Shown: positions 51,601 through 62,300, counted from the stretch's first letter. The stretch is 64,000 bases of DNA from Vigna angularis (GCF_016808095.1 NC_068974.1:5580001-5644000); one strand, 5' to 3'. Numbers and translations are program-made. Notes: generated by a model not told the origin, from the letters alone.

Positions 51601-54600
51601 TTCTAATGAAAAACCAAAGTTTTGGTAAACCTAATTAGAATGTTTTTTACTATTTGATAGTCTCTCCTAATATTTTCTTGTTCTTCATCTGCCTCTGTTG
51701 GTCTTCTCAAATGACTAAACAACCTTGGGAAAGTTCCCATCACCTTCTCCTCAATAGATGCAACTCCAACTGTCTCCAACAAACTAGATCTTCATCATTG
51801 CTTACACATCCACCTCAGTACTCTAAACTCAGTTACTTTTTCTTTTTTTCTTGATAAGTTTCCAATGATCTATTTATTCTCAATAATAGGCATGAGCCTC
51901 TGTTGGTCTTCTCACTAGACAAAACAACTTGGGAAGTTTCCATCGTGCTTTTCTTAACAGACACAAACTTTAATTTGCAATATTACCTTACTCATCCACC
52001 TCAGGGCTATAAACCCAGATACTCTTTTTTTCTCCCTGATGACCATACAAATTAGCAGCAAAAATTCACAACCATTCATCCAGTAAAACTTTCCTTTTGA
52101 GTTTGATAGACACCTTACAATCTGATAGGTCTCGAGTAATGAAACCTATACGCTTCCCACACCTTAACTCACACAGAATCCTCCATAATACTGAATAACC
52201 TCCTCTGATTAATAGAGAACAAGAAAGAATACAAGAATATAGGAACGTAGGAGCCTAATCTCCCCCCAAGCAGACTACAAGTCTGATTCAGATACAAGAA
52301 TTGACAAAAAGTCCCTATCCTTCTCCTCTCTAGCTATTTATACAAGTTTGGCCTCCTAACAGATACATCCCCCTTCCTAACTGATAAAACAGTTAGGCTA
52401 CTGACCCACTAACTAACTAACTGCTTCTCTCTTCTGTTTCTTCTCACATACACCTTTAGCCTCCTATCATTACTCCCCCCCCCCCCACTTTCAACCTTGT
52501 CCTCAAGGTTGAAGTCTGGAAACTGATCTTTGATTGTGGCTAAATCTTCCCAAGTTGCTCCTTCTTCACCTCCAGTCTGCCATTCTATTAATACTTGCTG
52601 AATTGACTCCCCATCCTGCTGTATCTGCCTCTGTTGCAGAATTTTTGCTGGCCAAAAAGCAGGTCCCTCTGCTTGCAACTCTTCGGGCAGAGCCTTTTCT
52701 ACTTTTCGATCCCCCACTGCCTTCTTTAATTGTGATGCGTGAAACACCGAATGTATCTTTGCTGACTCAAGTAATTCCAATCTAAACGCTACATTTCCCA
52801 CCTGCTGCAGTACCTTGAACGGCCCAAAATACCGTGCAGAAAGTTTGGGATGCAACCTGGTTGGCATTGAAAGCTGTCGGTGTGGCCTGATTTTTAGATA
52901 GACCCAATCTCCCACTTTTATATCAACTTCCCTTCTCTTTTTATTCGCTTGCTGTACCATCAAATCTTGAGCACGACTCAAATGGTATTTTAGCTGCTTG
53001 AGAGCCTCATCTCTGGTCATCAAATCTTGAGCTACTGCTTCAACTGGAGTTTCTCCTGGAATGAAACGGCTGAAAGAAGGAGGAGGCCTGCCATACACTA
53101 TCTCAAATGGGGTACACCTGGCTGCCCCCTGATAACTCGTATTGTACCAAAACTCTGCCCAAGGCAACATCAAATACCAACTCTTGGGCTGTTCAGAACA
53201 AAAACAACGCAAATATCCCTCCACTATGCGATTCACAACCTCTGTCTGCCCATCCGTTTCCGGATGATATGCTGTGCTCATCTTGAGCTGTGTCCCTTGT
53301 TTTTTAAACAACTCTCTCCAAAAAATACTCAGAAATAAAGGGTCTCGGTCACTCACCATAGAAGCTGGTATCCCATGCAATCTTACAACCTCTTTGGTAA
53401 ACACATCCGCCACGGTCTTTGCTGAATATGGGTGTTTTAGTGCCATGAAATGAGCGTACTTGCTCAATCTATCTACGACCACCATGATTGCATCATATCC
53501 TTGTGACTTAGGCAGTCTCACAATAAAATCCAAGCTGATCTCTTCCCATATTGCCTGAGGAATGGGTAAGGGTTGCAGCAACCCATGTGGTGATGATGTT
53601 TGATACTTATGCTGCTGACACACCACACAGCTGGTTACAAACTCTGTTATCATCTTCTTCATGCCCATCCAATACAGTGACTGAGCTATCCTTCTATAAG
53701 TCCTATAAATTCCCGAGTGTCCCCCCATTTTTGTTACATGAAACTCACCCAGCAATTTTGGAATCCAAACTGACTTGGCCGACAGTACCAATCGACCCTT
53801 GTAATGTAATCGTTCATTTTCCAACGTATATGGCACATGTGAATTGGGATCCCGTTTCAAGTCAGCAATCACTTTTTGTAACTCTGCATCCTCCTCTACT
53901 TCTTTGACAACCTCTTCAAAATCTGGCCAAAAAAGCCTGGATATCGCCCTTAACTCTTTCCCCTCCAGCTCTCCTTCATTCTTCCTCGAAAGGGCATCAG
54001 CTGCCCTGTTTGTGCTTCCCCTTTTATATACCACCTCAAAATCATACCCCATCAATTTTGCCATCCAATTTTGCTGACTCTGTGTAGTGATCCTTTGCTC
54101 CATCAAATATTTCAAACTTCTTTGATCTGTATGCACCGTGAACCTCCGCCCGACCAAATACGGCCTCCAATGTTGAATGGCCAAGACCAAGGCCATCAAC
54201 TCCTTCTCATAAATGGATTTGCTGAGGTTTCCCTCGGATAAAGCCTTGCTGTAAAACGCAATTGGCTTCTTATTTTGAGTCAGCACAGCCCCAACTCCTC
54301 TTCCCGACGCGTCACACTCAATATGAAAATCTTGGGAAAAATCTGGTAGAGTCAAAACAGGTGCAGCAGTCATCGCATTTTTCAGCTGCTTCATCGCTTC
54401 TCTCGCCCCTTCGTTCCATTCAAATTTGCCTTTCTTCAATAGGTCAGTCAATGGTTTGGCCAATTTGCCATACCCCTCCACAAACCTCCTGTAATATCCT
54501 GTTAACCCCAAAAACCCTCTCAACGCCTTCAAATTTCTGGGTTCTTCCCACTCTCTTACGGCCTTTACCTTCTCATCATCCATCTCCACCCCTCTTTCTG

Positions 54601-57600
54601 AAATTTGATGGCCCAGGTAACGAATTTTTCTTCTTCCGAACTCACACTTCTTTTGATTTGCCACCCATCCATCCCGTACCAGCGTTTGCATCACCAGATT
54701 CAGCTGCTTCAGATGATCCTCCCAGCTGGGGCTGTAAATGAGGATATCATCAAAAAATACTAAAACCCATTTCCTCAAATAGGGCCGTAATAAGTTGTTC
54801 ATGGTACTTTGGAAAGTTGCCGGGGCATTCATGAGGCCAAAGGGCATCACGAGAAACTCATAATGTCCTTGGTGGGTGCGAAATGCAGTTTTAGCCACGT
54901 CTTCTTCCTCCATACGTATCTGGTGATACCCGGACTTGAGATCAATCTTAGAAAAGTACCTGGCACCCGTGAGTTCATCCAATAATTCCTCTATCACTGG
55001 TATGGGGAATTTATCCGGTATGGTCGCCTTGTTTAACGCCCTATAATCCACACAAAAACGCCAACTTCCATCTTTTTTTTTCACTAATATAACTGGGCTC
55101 GAAAATGGACTTGTACTGGGACGGATGATTCCAGCTCTCAACATTTCTTCAACTTGCTTTTCAATTTCACTTTTGAGGAGGTGAGGATACCTGTAAGGCC
55201 TTACATTTATAGAGTTATGGCCCTCCTTGAGCTGGATACGGTGCTGTTGGACACGTGTCGGAGGTAAGCCATGCAAACCTCGAAATAAGTGTGAGTGGGT
55301 CTGCAGCAGAGTCACTAACTCTGCCCTCTGTCCCACGGTCAAATCTGTTCCCCACTCACTACTATCATCTGCCTCCACTCTACTTAAACTCCACACCATG
55401 GCCCCCGCTTCTGCATCCACCACTTTTAACAGTGACTCCGCCTTTACCAGCTGTCTCGATAGGGATGGGTCACCCTTAATGCATATCTTCCTATCCCCCA
55501 CCTTGTAAATCATCGTCATGTTACCCCAGTTACTACTTACTTCTCCTAATGTGGCCAGCCATGCAACTCCCAAGATTACGTCCACCCCTCCTAAATCGAA
55601 GACGTAAAAATCTTCTTCCACGTCGACTTCCCCCAACTGCATTGTTACCTTGTCACACCGACCACGCGCCTCCCTCCGATGGCCATCACCCAAGCTTACG
55701 CAGTATGCCGGAGTGTCCGTCACCGTCAATCCCAATTCCTCCATCACCTTCCGACTGATGTAATTGTGACTGGCGCCACTATCGATCAACACCACCACCC
55801 TCCGTTCGCCTATTGTTCCCATCAGCTTCAAAGTTCTCGGACCGGTCCACCCCTCAGCAGAAAATGCCGATAACTCCATCGTCTTCTCCCCTGTATTGTC
55901 CATCACCTCCGTATCTCCTTCGTCTTCGTCCTCCGCCAATAGCAACACTCTGAGGCTCTTCTCGTTGCACCGGTGGCCGGGGGCAAAGGGCCCTCCACAT
56001 CGATAACACCTACCCTCTTCTCGTCTCTTAAGGAACTCAGGATAGGGCAAGTTACGGACCGCCCTGGCTCGACCGTCACCGGCCGTCGCGACGCTCCCTC
56101 TCGTCACCATGTTCGACGCCACTCCCTCTCTTCTCGCGACTCCTCCACCCTCCGTTTTCACTACTTGGGTCGTCGCAGTTCTCACCGGCTCCGTTCGCGT
56201 CACATTCCCGATAGGTCGCATAACGTATGGGTTCGTCTTAGACCCACTTGCTTGCCATCCTTGAACTCGCAGCGCCGCATCTTGCACATCCCTTGCTATC
56301 CTCATCGCTTCCATTAATTCAGAAGGATTCTGAATTCGCACCTGTCCCTTCACGTCTTCCCGTAACCCAGCCAAGAAATACCCTAACACCTGTTCCTCCG
56401 GTACCCCTTTCGTCTGCCCCATCAACGTTTCGAAACTCCGAACAAATTCTTCCACTGTGCCTTCTTGCCGTAGATTGGCCAATCGCTCGAACACCGTGCC
56501 TCTGAATCCCTTCCCAAAGCGATTAATCATGGCCGCCTTCAGGCCATCCCACGATCGATTTCGAGCCTTCTCTTTCCAAAACGTAAACCAGTACGCCGCA
56601 CTCCCCTCCATGCTCACATATGCGAGTTCCACCTTTTCTTCGTCGTCCGTTATTTTTTGTATGTCAAAGAATCTTTCTGCCCGATTGAGCCAACTGAGTG
56701 GCTCCTCTCCTTCAAAGGTCGGTAACTCTACCCTCTTCCTCCACGGTTTCTGTTCTCCCCCTTTTCCACCATTTTCGCCCACTCCAATCACTCTGGGTCC
56801 CCTATGCTGATTATCGTTGACGGAGCTATCTTCTGAACTCCCTTCCGTCTGAGGACCGTGATGGCCTTGCGTTCCCAAAATCTTCATTATTTGTTGAAGG
56901 TCCCTTCGTACCGCCGCCGATTCAGCCTTCATCCCCTCCATCGTAATCTCAATGGCTTCAAGCCTTGCCTCCGTCGCATTCTCCATCTTCGCGTTTTCTC
57001 CAATTCGTTTGGATCCGGCAGGTCGGACCAAATGATAGGTCTCGAGTAATGAAACCTATACGCTTCCCACACCTTAACTCACACAGAATCCTCCATAATA
57101 CTGAATAACCTCCTCTGATTAATAGAGAACAAGAAAGAATACAAGAATATAGGAACGTAGGAGCCTAATCTCCCCCCAAGCAGACTACAAGTCTGATTCA
57201 GATACAAGAATTGACAAAAAGTCCCTATCCTTCTCCTCTCTAGCTATTTATACAAGTTTGGCCTCCTAACAGATACATCCCCCTTCCTAACTGATAAAAC
57301 AGTTAGGCTACTGACCCACTAACTAACTAACTGCTTCTCTCTTCTGTTTCTTCTCACATACACCTTTAGCCTCCTATCACAATCACAGATCAAAACTTAT
57401 ACATGTAGTCCCCCAAACAGGAACCCCATATGTGTTACATTCTCATCAATACCTATATAACTTTGAAGTGTACATTGTAGAATAATGGATCCAATTCCAG
57501 AAACCTAAATCATATGACTTGGGGGCACTGTTTAATCCACAATTTTTGCCATCATAACACTTTAACCTCACGTCTTCCCACACCATAACCAATAATATTC

Positions 57601-58302
57601 TACCTACCCATATCCACACTTCTCGTACGTACTAGGCCTCCTCAAACTTCTGTTAATTTGCACAGTATCCCAAATATACCACTTTAGAGAGAATAAAACA
57701 CTATAAAATTAAGAAAGTCATGAACATCATTCCCCGAAAAGAAAAAAATGCATCTATTAATTTATACCCATAGGCATAGTACATTAAGCACACAATTCAC
57801 TAGAAGCTTAAAAAACTTACAAAAGAAATAACAAAAACAACACCACCCAGAGAAACAAGTTGAGCTCTCGTAAACTAACCTTGAAAGCACCGAGACCAGA
57901 AACGTCAGGCAGACTGCCTTCCTTGGCAATTACTGAACCAACAATACCTAAAACACAAACAGACTGCCTTCCTTAGCAATTACTGAACCAATAACACCTA
58001 AAACACAAACGAATTTAAGCGAGGTGTTTATTCTAATCCTAGCCTACAAAACACCATGCACACACCTACGAGAACGGCTCACTAAATTCCTGACATTCCA
58101 ACACTCAATATACAAATGCAACTCAATAACCCTAGACAAATTTTGTTACATCAAAAAACAAAGGAACCTAAATTGCGATGGAACAAATTATGGAATAAAA
58201 GCAATTGAAATTACAGAAAAAGAGAAAGATTAATCGGAGGAAGTGATGAGAGAGTGAACCTGCACCGATGAGAATGGTGAGCTTGCCGAGTGGGAGAGCC
58301 AT
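45694..58302 (-). CDS. DUF1664 family membrane/coiled-coil protein, 13 exons, 318 aa
   Basis: Minus-strand exons: 58260-58302, 57880-57947, 51272-51352, 50755-50830, 50505-50569, 49436-49537, 48489-48578, 48344-48418, 48232-48264, 47846-47908, 47491-47553, 46230-46295 and 45694-45825. They total 957 nt, all at GT-AG borders and in phase. The product starts MALPLGKLTILIGAGIVGSV, a hydrophobic N-terminus, and continues with AKEGSLPDVSGLGAFK. Around residues 95-112 a second hydrophobic segment (KKYVTVIVIVVAGYGYVWWK) is followed by GWKLPDLMFATKRSLSDAC. Residues ~146-210 look coiled-coil (KKKLSSRMNRLDESLDE; RIKEIEEK). A Ser/Pro-rich linker leads to the tail GLFGLGRLSGVYAPFLSRTR. The order and the LPDFMFATRRSLSDAC-type signature match plant DUF1664 proteins, whose biochemical role is unknown to me. 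Intron 2 contains a 5.3-kb Reina retrotransposon and intron 11 a solo LTR, both removable by splicing. Confidence 0.92.
46556..47233 (+). mobile_element. Solo LTR, 678 bp, TSD GTTTA, in intron 11 of the DUF1664 gene
   Basis: Ends TGTTAGGGGC…ACGTAACA with perfect 5-bp duplications gttta at 46551-46555 and 47234-47238. A polyadenylation-like ttaataaagag near 47136 points to plus orientation, opposite to the host gene. No internal domain remains. Family not recognised. Confidence 0.88.
46632..46764. repeat. Minisatellite, ~30-bp unit, 4.4 copies
   Basis: Units like ggccgaacggttgaaagg followed by ggggagcacgat, inside the solo LTR. Confidence 0.93.
52123..52469 (-). repeat. 3' LTR of the Reina-type element
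   Basis: 347 bp, indistinguishable by eye from its partner. It contains the last 20 codons and stop of the polyprotein. Confidence 0.96.
52409..56986 (-). CDS. Gag-Pol polyprotein of the Reina-type element, intact
   Basis: The frame is open from 57031 (first codon TTG); the first ATG is at 56986, giving 1525 aa. Positions here count from 57031. Gag spans ~100-330. The zinc knuckle is CYRCGG…GHRC at 342-355. The aspartic protease motif LIDSGAS is at 415-421. RT spans ~600-800, with catalytic FFDD at 759-762. RNase H starts near DASG at 907. The integrase HHCC residues are H1098, H1105, C1135 and C1138. The catalytic triad is D1168, D1228 and E1264, with the canonical 35-residue spacing. A chromodomain-like segment covers 1458-1513 (WPAKILQQRQ…VLIEWQTG…ATWEDL). 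All key residues are present, so it could encode a working element. A run of Gly near 1516-1519 is the polypurine tract read as protein. The short basic tail is encoded by the 3' LTR. Confidence 0.96.
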   Translation of the reverse strand: MENATEARLEAIEITMEGMKAESAAVRRDLQQIMKILGTQGHHGPQTEGSSEDSSVNDNQHRGPRVIGVGENGGKGGEQKPWRKRVELPTFEGEEPLSWLNRAERFFDIQKITDDEEKVELAYVSMEGSAAYWFTFWKEKARNRSWDGLKAAMINRFGKGFRGTVFERLANLRQEGTVEEFVRSFETLMGQTKGVPEEQVLGYFLAGLREDVKGQVRIQNPSELMEAMRIARDVQDAALRVQGWQASGSKTNPYVMRPIGNVTRTEPVRTATTQVVKTEGGGVARREGVASNMVTRGSVATAGDGRARAVRNLPYPEFLKRREEGRCYRCGGPFAPGHRCNEKSLRVLLLAEDEDEGDTEVMDNTGEKTMELSAFSAEGWTGPRTLKLMGTIGERRVVVLIDSGASHNYISRKVMEELGLTVTDTPAYCVSLGDGHRREARGRCDKVTMQLGEVDVEEDFYVFDLGGVDVILGVAWLATLGEVSSNWGNMTMIYKVGDRKICIKGDPSLSRQLVKAESLLKVVDAEAGAMVWSLSRVEADDSSEWGTDLTVGQRAELVTLLQTHSHLFRGLHGLPPTRVQQHRIQLKEGHNSINVRPYRYPHLLKSEIEKQVEEMLRAGIIRPSTSPFSSPVILVKKKDGSWRFCVDYRALNKATIPDKFPIPVIEELLDELTGARYFSKIDLKSGYHQIRMEEEDVAKTAFRTHQGHYEFLVMPFGLMNAPATFQSTMNNLLRPYLRKWVLVFFDDILIYSPSWEDHLKQLNLVMQTLVRDGWVANQKKCEFGRRKIRYLGHQISERGVEMDDEKVKAVREWEEPRNLKALRGFLGLTGYYRRFVEGYGKLAKPLTDLLKKGKFEWNEGAREAMKQLKNAMTAAPVLTLPDFSQDFHIECDASGRGVGAVLTQNKKPIAFYSKALSEGNLSKSIYEKELMALVLAIQHWRPYLVGRRFTVHTDQRSLKYLMEQRITTQSQQNWMAKLMGYDFEVVYKRGSTNRAADALSRKNEGELEGKELRAISRLFWPDFEEVVKEVEEDAELQKVIADLKRDPNSHVPYTLENERLHYKGRLVLSAKSVWIPKLLGEFHVTKMGGHSGIYRTYRRIAQSLYWMGMKKMITEFVTSCVVCQQHKYQTSSPHGLLQPLPIPQAIWEEISLDFIVRLPKSQGYDAIMVVVDRLSKYAHFMALKHPYSAKTVADVFTKEVVRLHGIPASMVSDRDPLFLSIFWRELFKKQGTQLKMSTAYHPETDGQTEVVNRIVEGYLRCFCSEQPKSWYLMLPWAEFWYNTSYQGAARCTPFEIVYGRPPPSFSRFIPGETPVEAVAQDLMTRDEALKQLKYHLSRAQDLMVQQANKKRREVDIKVGDWVYLKIRPHRQLSMPTRLHPKLSARYFGPFKVLQQVGNVAFRLELLESAKIHSVFHASQLKKAVGDRKVEKALPEELQAEGPAFWPAKILQQRQIQQDGESIQQVLIEWQTGGEEGATWEDLATIKDQFPDFNLEDKVESGGGGSNDRRLKVYVRRNRREKQLVS
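52470..52487 (-). other. Polypurine tract (12 G) of the Reina-type element
   Basis: Plus-strand C run at 52475-52486, read on the element strand as G12 then agtaa, immediately before the 3' LTR. Unusually homopolymeric, and inside the reading frame. Confidence 0.85.
57011..57030 (-). other. Primer-binding site complementary to tRNA-Tyr
   Basis: Two bases after the 5' LTR the element strand reads tggtccgacctgccggatcc. From memory of plant tRNA-Tyr(GUA), the mature 3' end (…atccggcaggtcggacca) would pair with about 18 of these 20 bases. It is not a tRNA gene, because no other tRNA arm is present. Confidence 0.7.
57033..57379 (-). repeat. 5' LTR of the Reina-type element
   Basis: 347 bp. Contains agctatttatacaag, a TATA-like site. 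Confidence 0.96.
57897..58014. repeat. 50-bp tandem duplication covering the exon-2 acceptor of the DUF1664 gene
   Basis: The text agactgccttcc(t)tggcaattactgaacc, then acctaaaacacaaac, occurs twice with a 50-bp period, with three or four differences. The upstream copy carries its own ttttag acceptor (exon would begin at 57997). Confidence 0.93.
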
Positions 58303-59040
58303 GGCGAGGCAGTGAGTCTCAGCAAGTAGCTAGCGCACTCTGTCGCGAAGCATTTAGAGCGAAACGCTGCGCTTAGGGTTGACGATGTGATGTGCGATTT
58401 TGAGTTTAGAAAAGAAGGGGAGGAGAAGCTTGGCTCGGTAACGATTGGTGCACTGGTGGTGTCTTTGGCCGCAACTGGCGGCGAAGAGCTCGACGGGGAG
58501 CGACTGTGCCTACGACGTCTCGGGCCGCGACACGCGGCGGCTTACTTGGTGGTGGAGCCGAGGCGGTTGCCGGCGTTGGTCACGTGTAGCAGCGACGAAT
58601 CTGGGCCGCGCGCGGAGAGAGAAGAAGCGTCGCGTCGTGGCCGTCTTGATCCTGGTGACGAGCGGCGGCGTGGGCGACGTCCTGGGTGGCCGGATCGAGG
58701 CGCGGCAGTGGTGTTGGCTGGACCGGAAGAGCGGCGGTCCGTGTGCGTGAACTGAGGGAGCGGCGGGCCTGGCTCGCGGTTGTCGGGCTCCCCCAGGCAG
58801 CGGAGACACGGTGCGAAGAGAGGAGGGAGGAGAAAGACCTAGTGCCGTGGCCGGCGATAGTTCCAGCGGCGAGGGTCGTCACCGGTGACGCCGTGAGTTA
58901 CGATTCGCGGTGGCCGGTTGGGTGGAGATGGTTGGCGGGGAAACCTGGGGCTGCTCCCTTGGTCTTGGCAAGAAAGAGAGTGCAAAGAGAAACCCTAGTG
59001 AATTCTAAGTCTAGAGAAAAAGGGCTTTGAGCCCGAAAAG
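58303..59040. other. 5' UTR side of the DUF1664 gene and GC-rich repeat-like stretch
   Basis: The first ~80 bp should hold the 5' UTR and promoter edge. From about 58390 the DNA becomes GC-rich with open frames on both strands, but without recognisable protein, codon order or splice context. It borders the retroelement relic at 59.05 kb and may be its leader region. Confidence 0.45.
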
Positions 59041-59049
59041 AAAAAAAAA

Positions 59050-62000
59050 ACAAAAGAAGGAGAGAGAGCCTCTGCTTTTTTTTCCACACCCTGGATTACA
59101 TCCCTACACCCCTTTTCATTTGGGCTTAAGCCTTTCTGCTAGGAAAAAAAAAAAGAGAAAGAAGGAATTGGACCTAACACACATTTCAGGATGTACTTTC
59201 ATTTTCATCTGACGACACCAAGTTCAAAAAAAAAATATTGGCCCAAACTAAAGAGCCTCAATTTCACTCCAGATCTCTGATTTTTATCTATGTACCGGTT
59301 GGGTTTTCTCTTGCTTTATTTTTTATGCTTTTGTTTTCTTTTTATTAGTCAGTTTTTTATTGCACGTAACCCCTTGTTTGATAGCCCACACCCCTTTGTT
59401 TTATTTGTACCTATTAGACTTGTTTGTTTCGTTCTTCATAAAAATTAAAAAAAAATGAAGAAAGATAAAATATTAAAATTATAAATATTTTAAAAATCAA
59501 AATATATATTTTAAAGGTCAAGCACATGTGTGATCGCTCGCATCGTTCTTGTGCTAAAAACATTTTCTATTTTTTTTATAAAAATACAAATATATATTTT
59601 AAAGGTCAAGCACATGTATGATCGCTTGCATCGTCCTTGTGCTAAAAACTTTTTCTCTTTTATAAAAAAAAATACAAAACTATAATTTTAAAGGTCAAGC
59701 ACACATGTGATCGCTCACATCGTTCTTGTGCTAAACACATTTTCTCTTTTGTATAAAAAATACAAAAAAATATATTTTAAAGGTTAAGCACGTGTGTGAT
59801 CGCTCGCATCGTCCTCGTGCCAAAAAACCTTTTCACCTTCTTTTTCTCAAAAAATACCAAAAAAATATAAACTCTTCGAAAAAATAAAAAATATCAACAC
59901 TTTCAAACAAACGATATTTCTGCCCAGAACTATGTGATCCTTGATTCTCCATCAAAAGTGGAGATACGTAGGAGCAAGGCTAGTCCTTGTCAGGTTCACT
60001 TCCCAAAAATCCAAATTTATCCATAATCCTTTCCAAACAAAATTCGCAAACAATTTCTAAACAAAATTTCCAACACAGTTTCAAAAAGAACTACGTAACC
60101 CTAATTTCTCATTCTGAATGAGAATACGTAGGAGCAAGGTCAATCCTTGTCGGGCCCAAAAAACTAAAAAATATATTTTGTTTCTTTAGAGTTTTATTTT
60201 AGGGGATAGTTAAACATTTTGAAAACCACATCATATTCGTGCATTTAGTTAAAAGTACTACCTTAGGGCAGGCATTGTAGGGTGCTAACACCTTCCCTAC
60301 GCGTAATTGTCATGCCTCGTAATTATACACCCAAACCCCACCTGTTAAATCGCATTTAATGCGCCCAAAACCCTGTTCAGATTTCATTAAAACGCACCCA
60401 AACTCTGCACGCGGACGCCAAGTGTCGTTAAACGAGAATCTGGAATCAATTAGTGGAATACAAGTGGCAGCAGGAGAACGGACGCTCGTCCTACGTGGGA
60501 AGGGAAAATGATTTTTCTGAAAACCCTCTTCCCACTCTTCTGCATGCACCTTCTTCTTCCCAAAATTCTGACTTTCCATTTCTCCACCTTCTCTCTAGAA
60601 ACCCTACCTTCTCTCTAAGAAAACTCACCATTCTTCTTCTCCGATCATCATTCAGGCACCAATTCTACACTCCCGACGTAGAGGACGATCGTTTGAACCG
60701 ATCAGTTTAAGATTCTCAACTGGTAAGTTCATCCTCTCTCCACTCATGCCTTTCTCTGTAACATGCAAACCCAGATTTTTCGGTTTCATGAGTTGAATCT
60801 AGCATTTTGAGTAGTTGTCTGGTCTATGTTGGTTATAGTTTGTAGAGGGTGTTGTTGTTCGTTGAGACCTCTGTTAGAAGAAGAACCCTAGCATATATCT
60901 GAGAACGTGCGTTCACTTTAAGAGGTAAGGGAAGCTTATTAAGTTTAATTCTTGTGTATGTGTTGTGCTGTATGACGTTATATGAGTTTTATGAAGCATG
61001 AAATATGTGTTATTTGATCTTTGGTATATCATTATGAATATGAGTTGATGTATGAGAACAATGAAATGGACTATGATATGAGTATTTTGAAAGTATGAAA
61101 GCTTATGCTAAGAGATGAGTATAATGTAATGAAACTGTAAAATATGAATTTTCCTATGATAATGAACGTTCGTCATTGAACGGTCCTTGACCGTTTGGTG
61201 CTGTTAGTAAACTTCTTTGAATTGAATTCTTTCATTTGGAAATATTTCTAGTTGAGGACGAACGCCCTCTTGTATTAAGTGCTACGTTTGAGCGTTCGGC
61301 CAAACGTAGATGCCCTGAGCGTTATGTGAGAAATTGAGAAGCTTGTAAATATAAATTCCTACACTTAGTCATTCTTATATACCTAACTTCCCTATCGTTT
61401 ATTTTATAAATTTCTATTTCCATTAATATTTCACATCAGCGATGGGTCTCGACCCAAAGCGTTCGTTATAAGTGGCGCTCAGTCTTATGCCGAACGCTCG
61501 TCCTTGCATTAATTATCAAACGGGTGTAAATAGCGTTCATCCAAATATTTTAGTAAAGGTGTATTACCGCGTTTGGTCATTGACTGGCAGTCGGTTTTCT
61601 TAAACAAGTTAATCTCGGTATAGTTCTTTATTCGTCTGGTGGCGTTTATATCCTTTTGGATTCGGCCTAGAGCCTTATACTTAACATATTCTAAGTATTA
61701 TTCGGATCGTACTAGAGTGAGTTCATTTAACTGATTCAAGTGGTAATGACGTTCGTCAAATAACATGTGTCGACTTTATTCTGCTCGGAAATGAGTCTTT
61801 CTCGGTCTCGTCTTTAACGTTCGTCCTCGTTATGAAGAGGGCTGAACGCTCGTCTTTTTATGAAACTAGAACAAAATATGAAAATGATATTAAAGTGGAA
61901 AGTTATTAAGAATGAACAGTATATGAGGTGAAACTATGGTTGTGGATTTTGAACGAGCGTTACAGGGAGGAACGACTCTTGGATGAAAGTTGAGATTTGT

Positions 62001-62300
62001 AAAGTATGAATGTGGTAAGCTTAGCTGGCGGTTCATCCTGATGTTCCGTGAGTGCTCGTTCTCAAGTAGAGAGGAGTATGTCATGGGTGGGAACGACAGG
62101 AGGTCCTAGTCCATAACTGTAACTTGGACGGAACGGACTAACCTCGGGAGGTAGCTGACGTAATATTCCAGTTATTATATTACCGGGTGCACGAACGTCG
62201 TAGCTACACAGAATTCATACGGTCCGGACAGTCAGTCTAGTAACAGGAAATTGTTTGAATTACAGAAGTTGATTGAATTATATGTTGTGGTTTAATGAAC
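59050..62300 (+). mobile_element. LTR-retrotransposon relic (right member of inverted pair)
   Basis: Inverted relative of 40.3-41.8 kb. Carries the paired words gagatacgtaggagcaagg (59960) and gaatacgtaggagcaaggtc (60120), then ggtgctaacaccttccctac (60280), seen in 3' regions of large legume Ty3/gypsy elements. Many gttcgtc/gctcgtcc motifs follow (61150-61850). No gag or pol domain is visible, so it is internal-untranslated or LTR sequence. Confidence 0.5.
59508..59835. repeat. Tandem repeat, ~80-87-bp unit, 4 copies
   Basis: Unit: aaaggtcaagcacatgtgtg, then atcgctcgcatcgttcttgt and gctaaaaac. It is the reverse complement of the repeat at 41143-41385. Confidence 0.88.

Larger units (their letters stand above)
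52123..57379 (-). mobile_element. Full-length Ty3/gypsy chromovirus (Reina-type), 5257 bp
   Basis: LTRs of 347 bp (52123-52469 and 57033-57379) appear identical at every position. Their ends are TGATAGG…CCTATCA, and the element is flanked by perfect 5-bp duplications caatc (52118-52122, 57380-57384). The RT-RNaseH-integrase order, a C-terminal chromodomain, short LTRs and small size point to the Reina lineage of chromoviruses (lineage by analogy). The polyprotein is uninterrupted. It sits in intron 2 of the DUF1664 gene in the same orientation. Confidence 0.96.

Noticed and set aside
57011..57030. Possible tRNA-Tyr gene
   Set aside because: Only the 3'-end complement is present. Its position after the LTR makes it a primer site.
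57031..57031. Polyprotein start at the first open codon
   Set aside because: That codon is TTG inside the leader. The first ATG at 56986 is the more plausible start.
52534..57049. Many frames antisense to the Reina polyprotein
   Set aside because: Shadows of the coding frame, without independent evidence.
58387..59030. GC-rich frames of 100-122 codons on both strands
   Set aside because: High GC alone lowers stop frequency. No recognisable protein or splice context.
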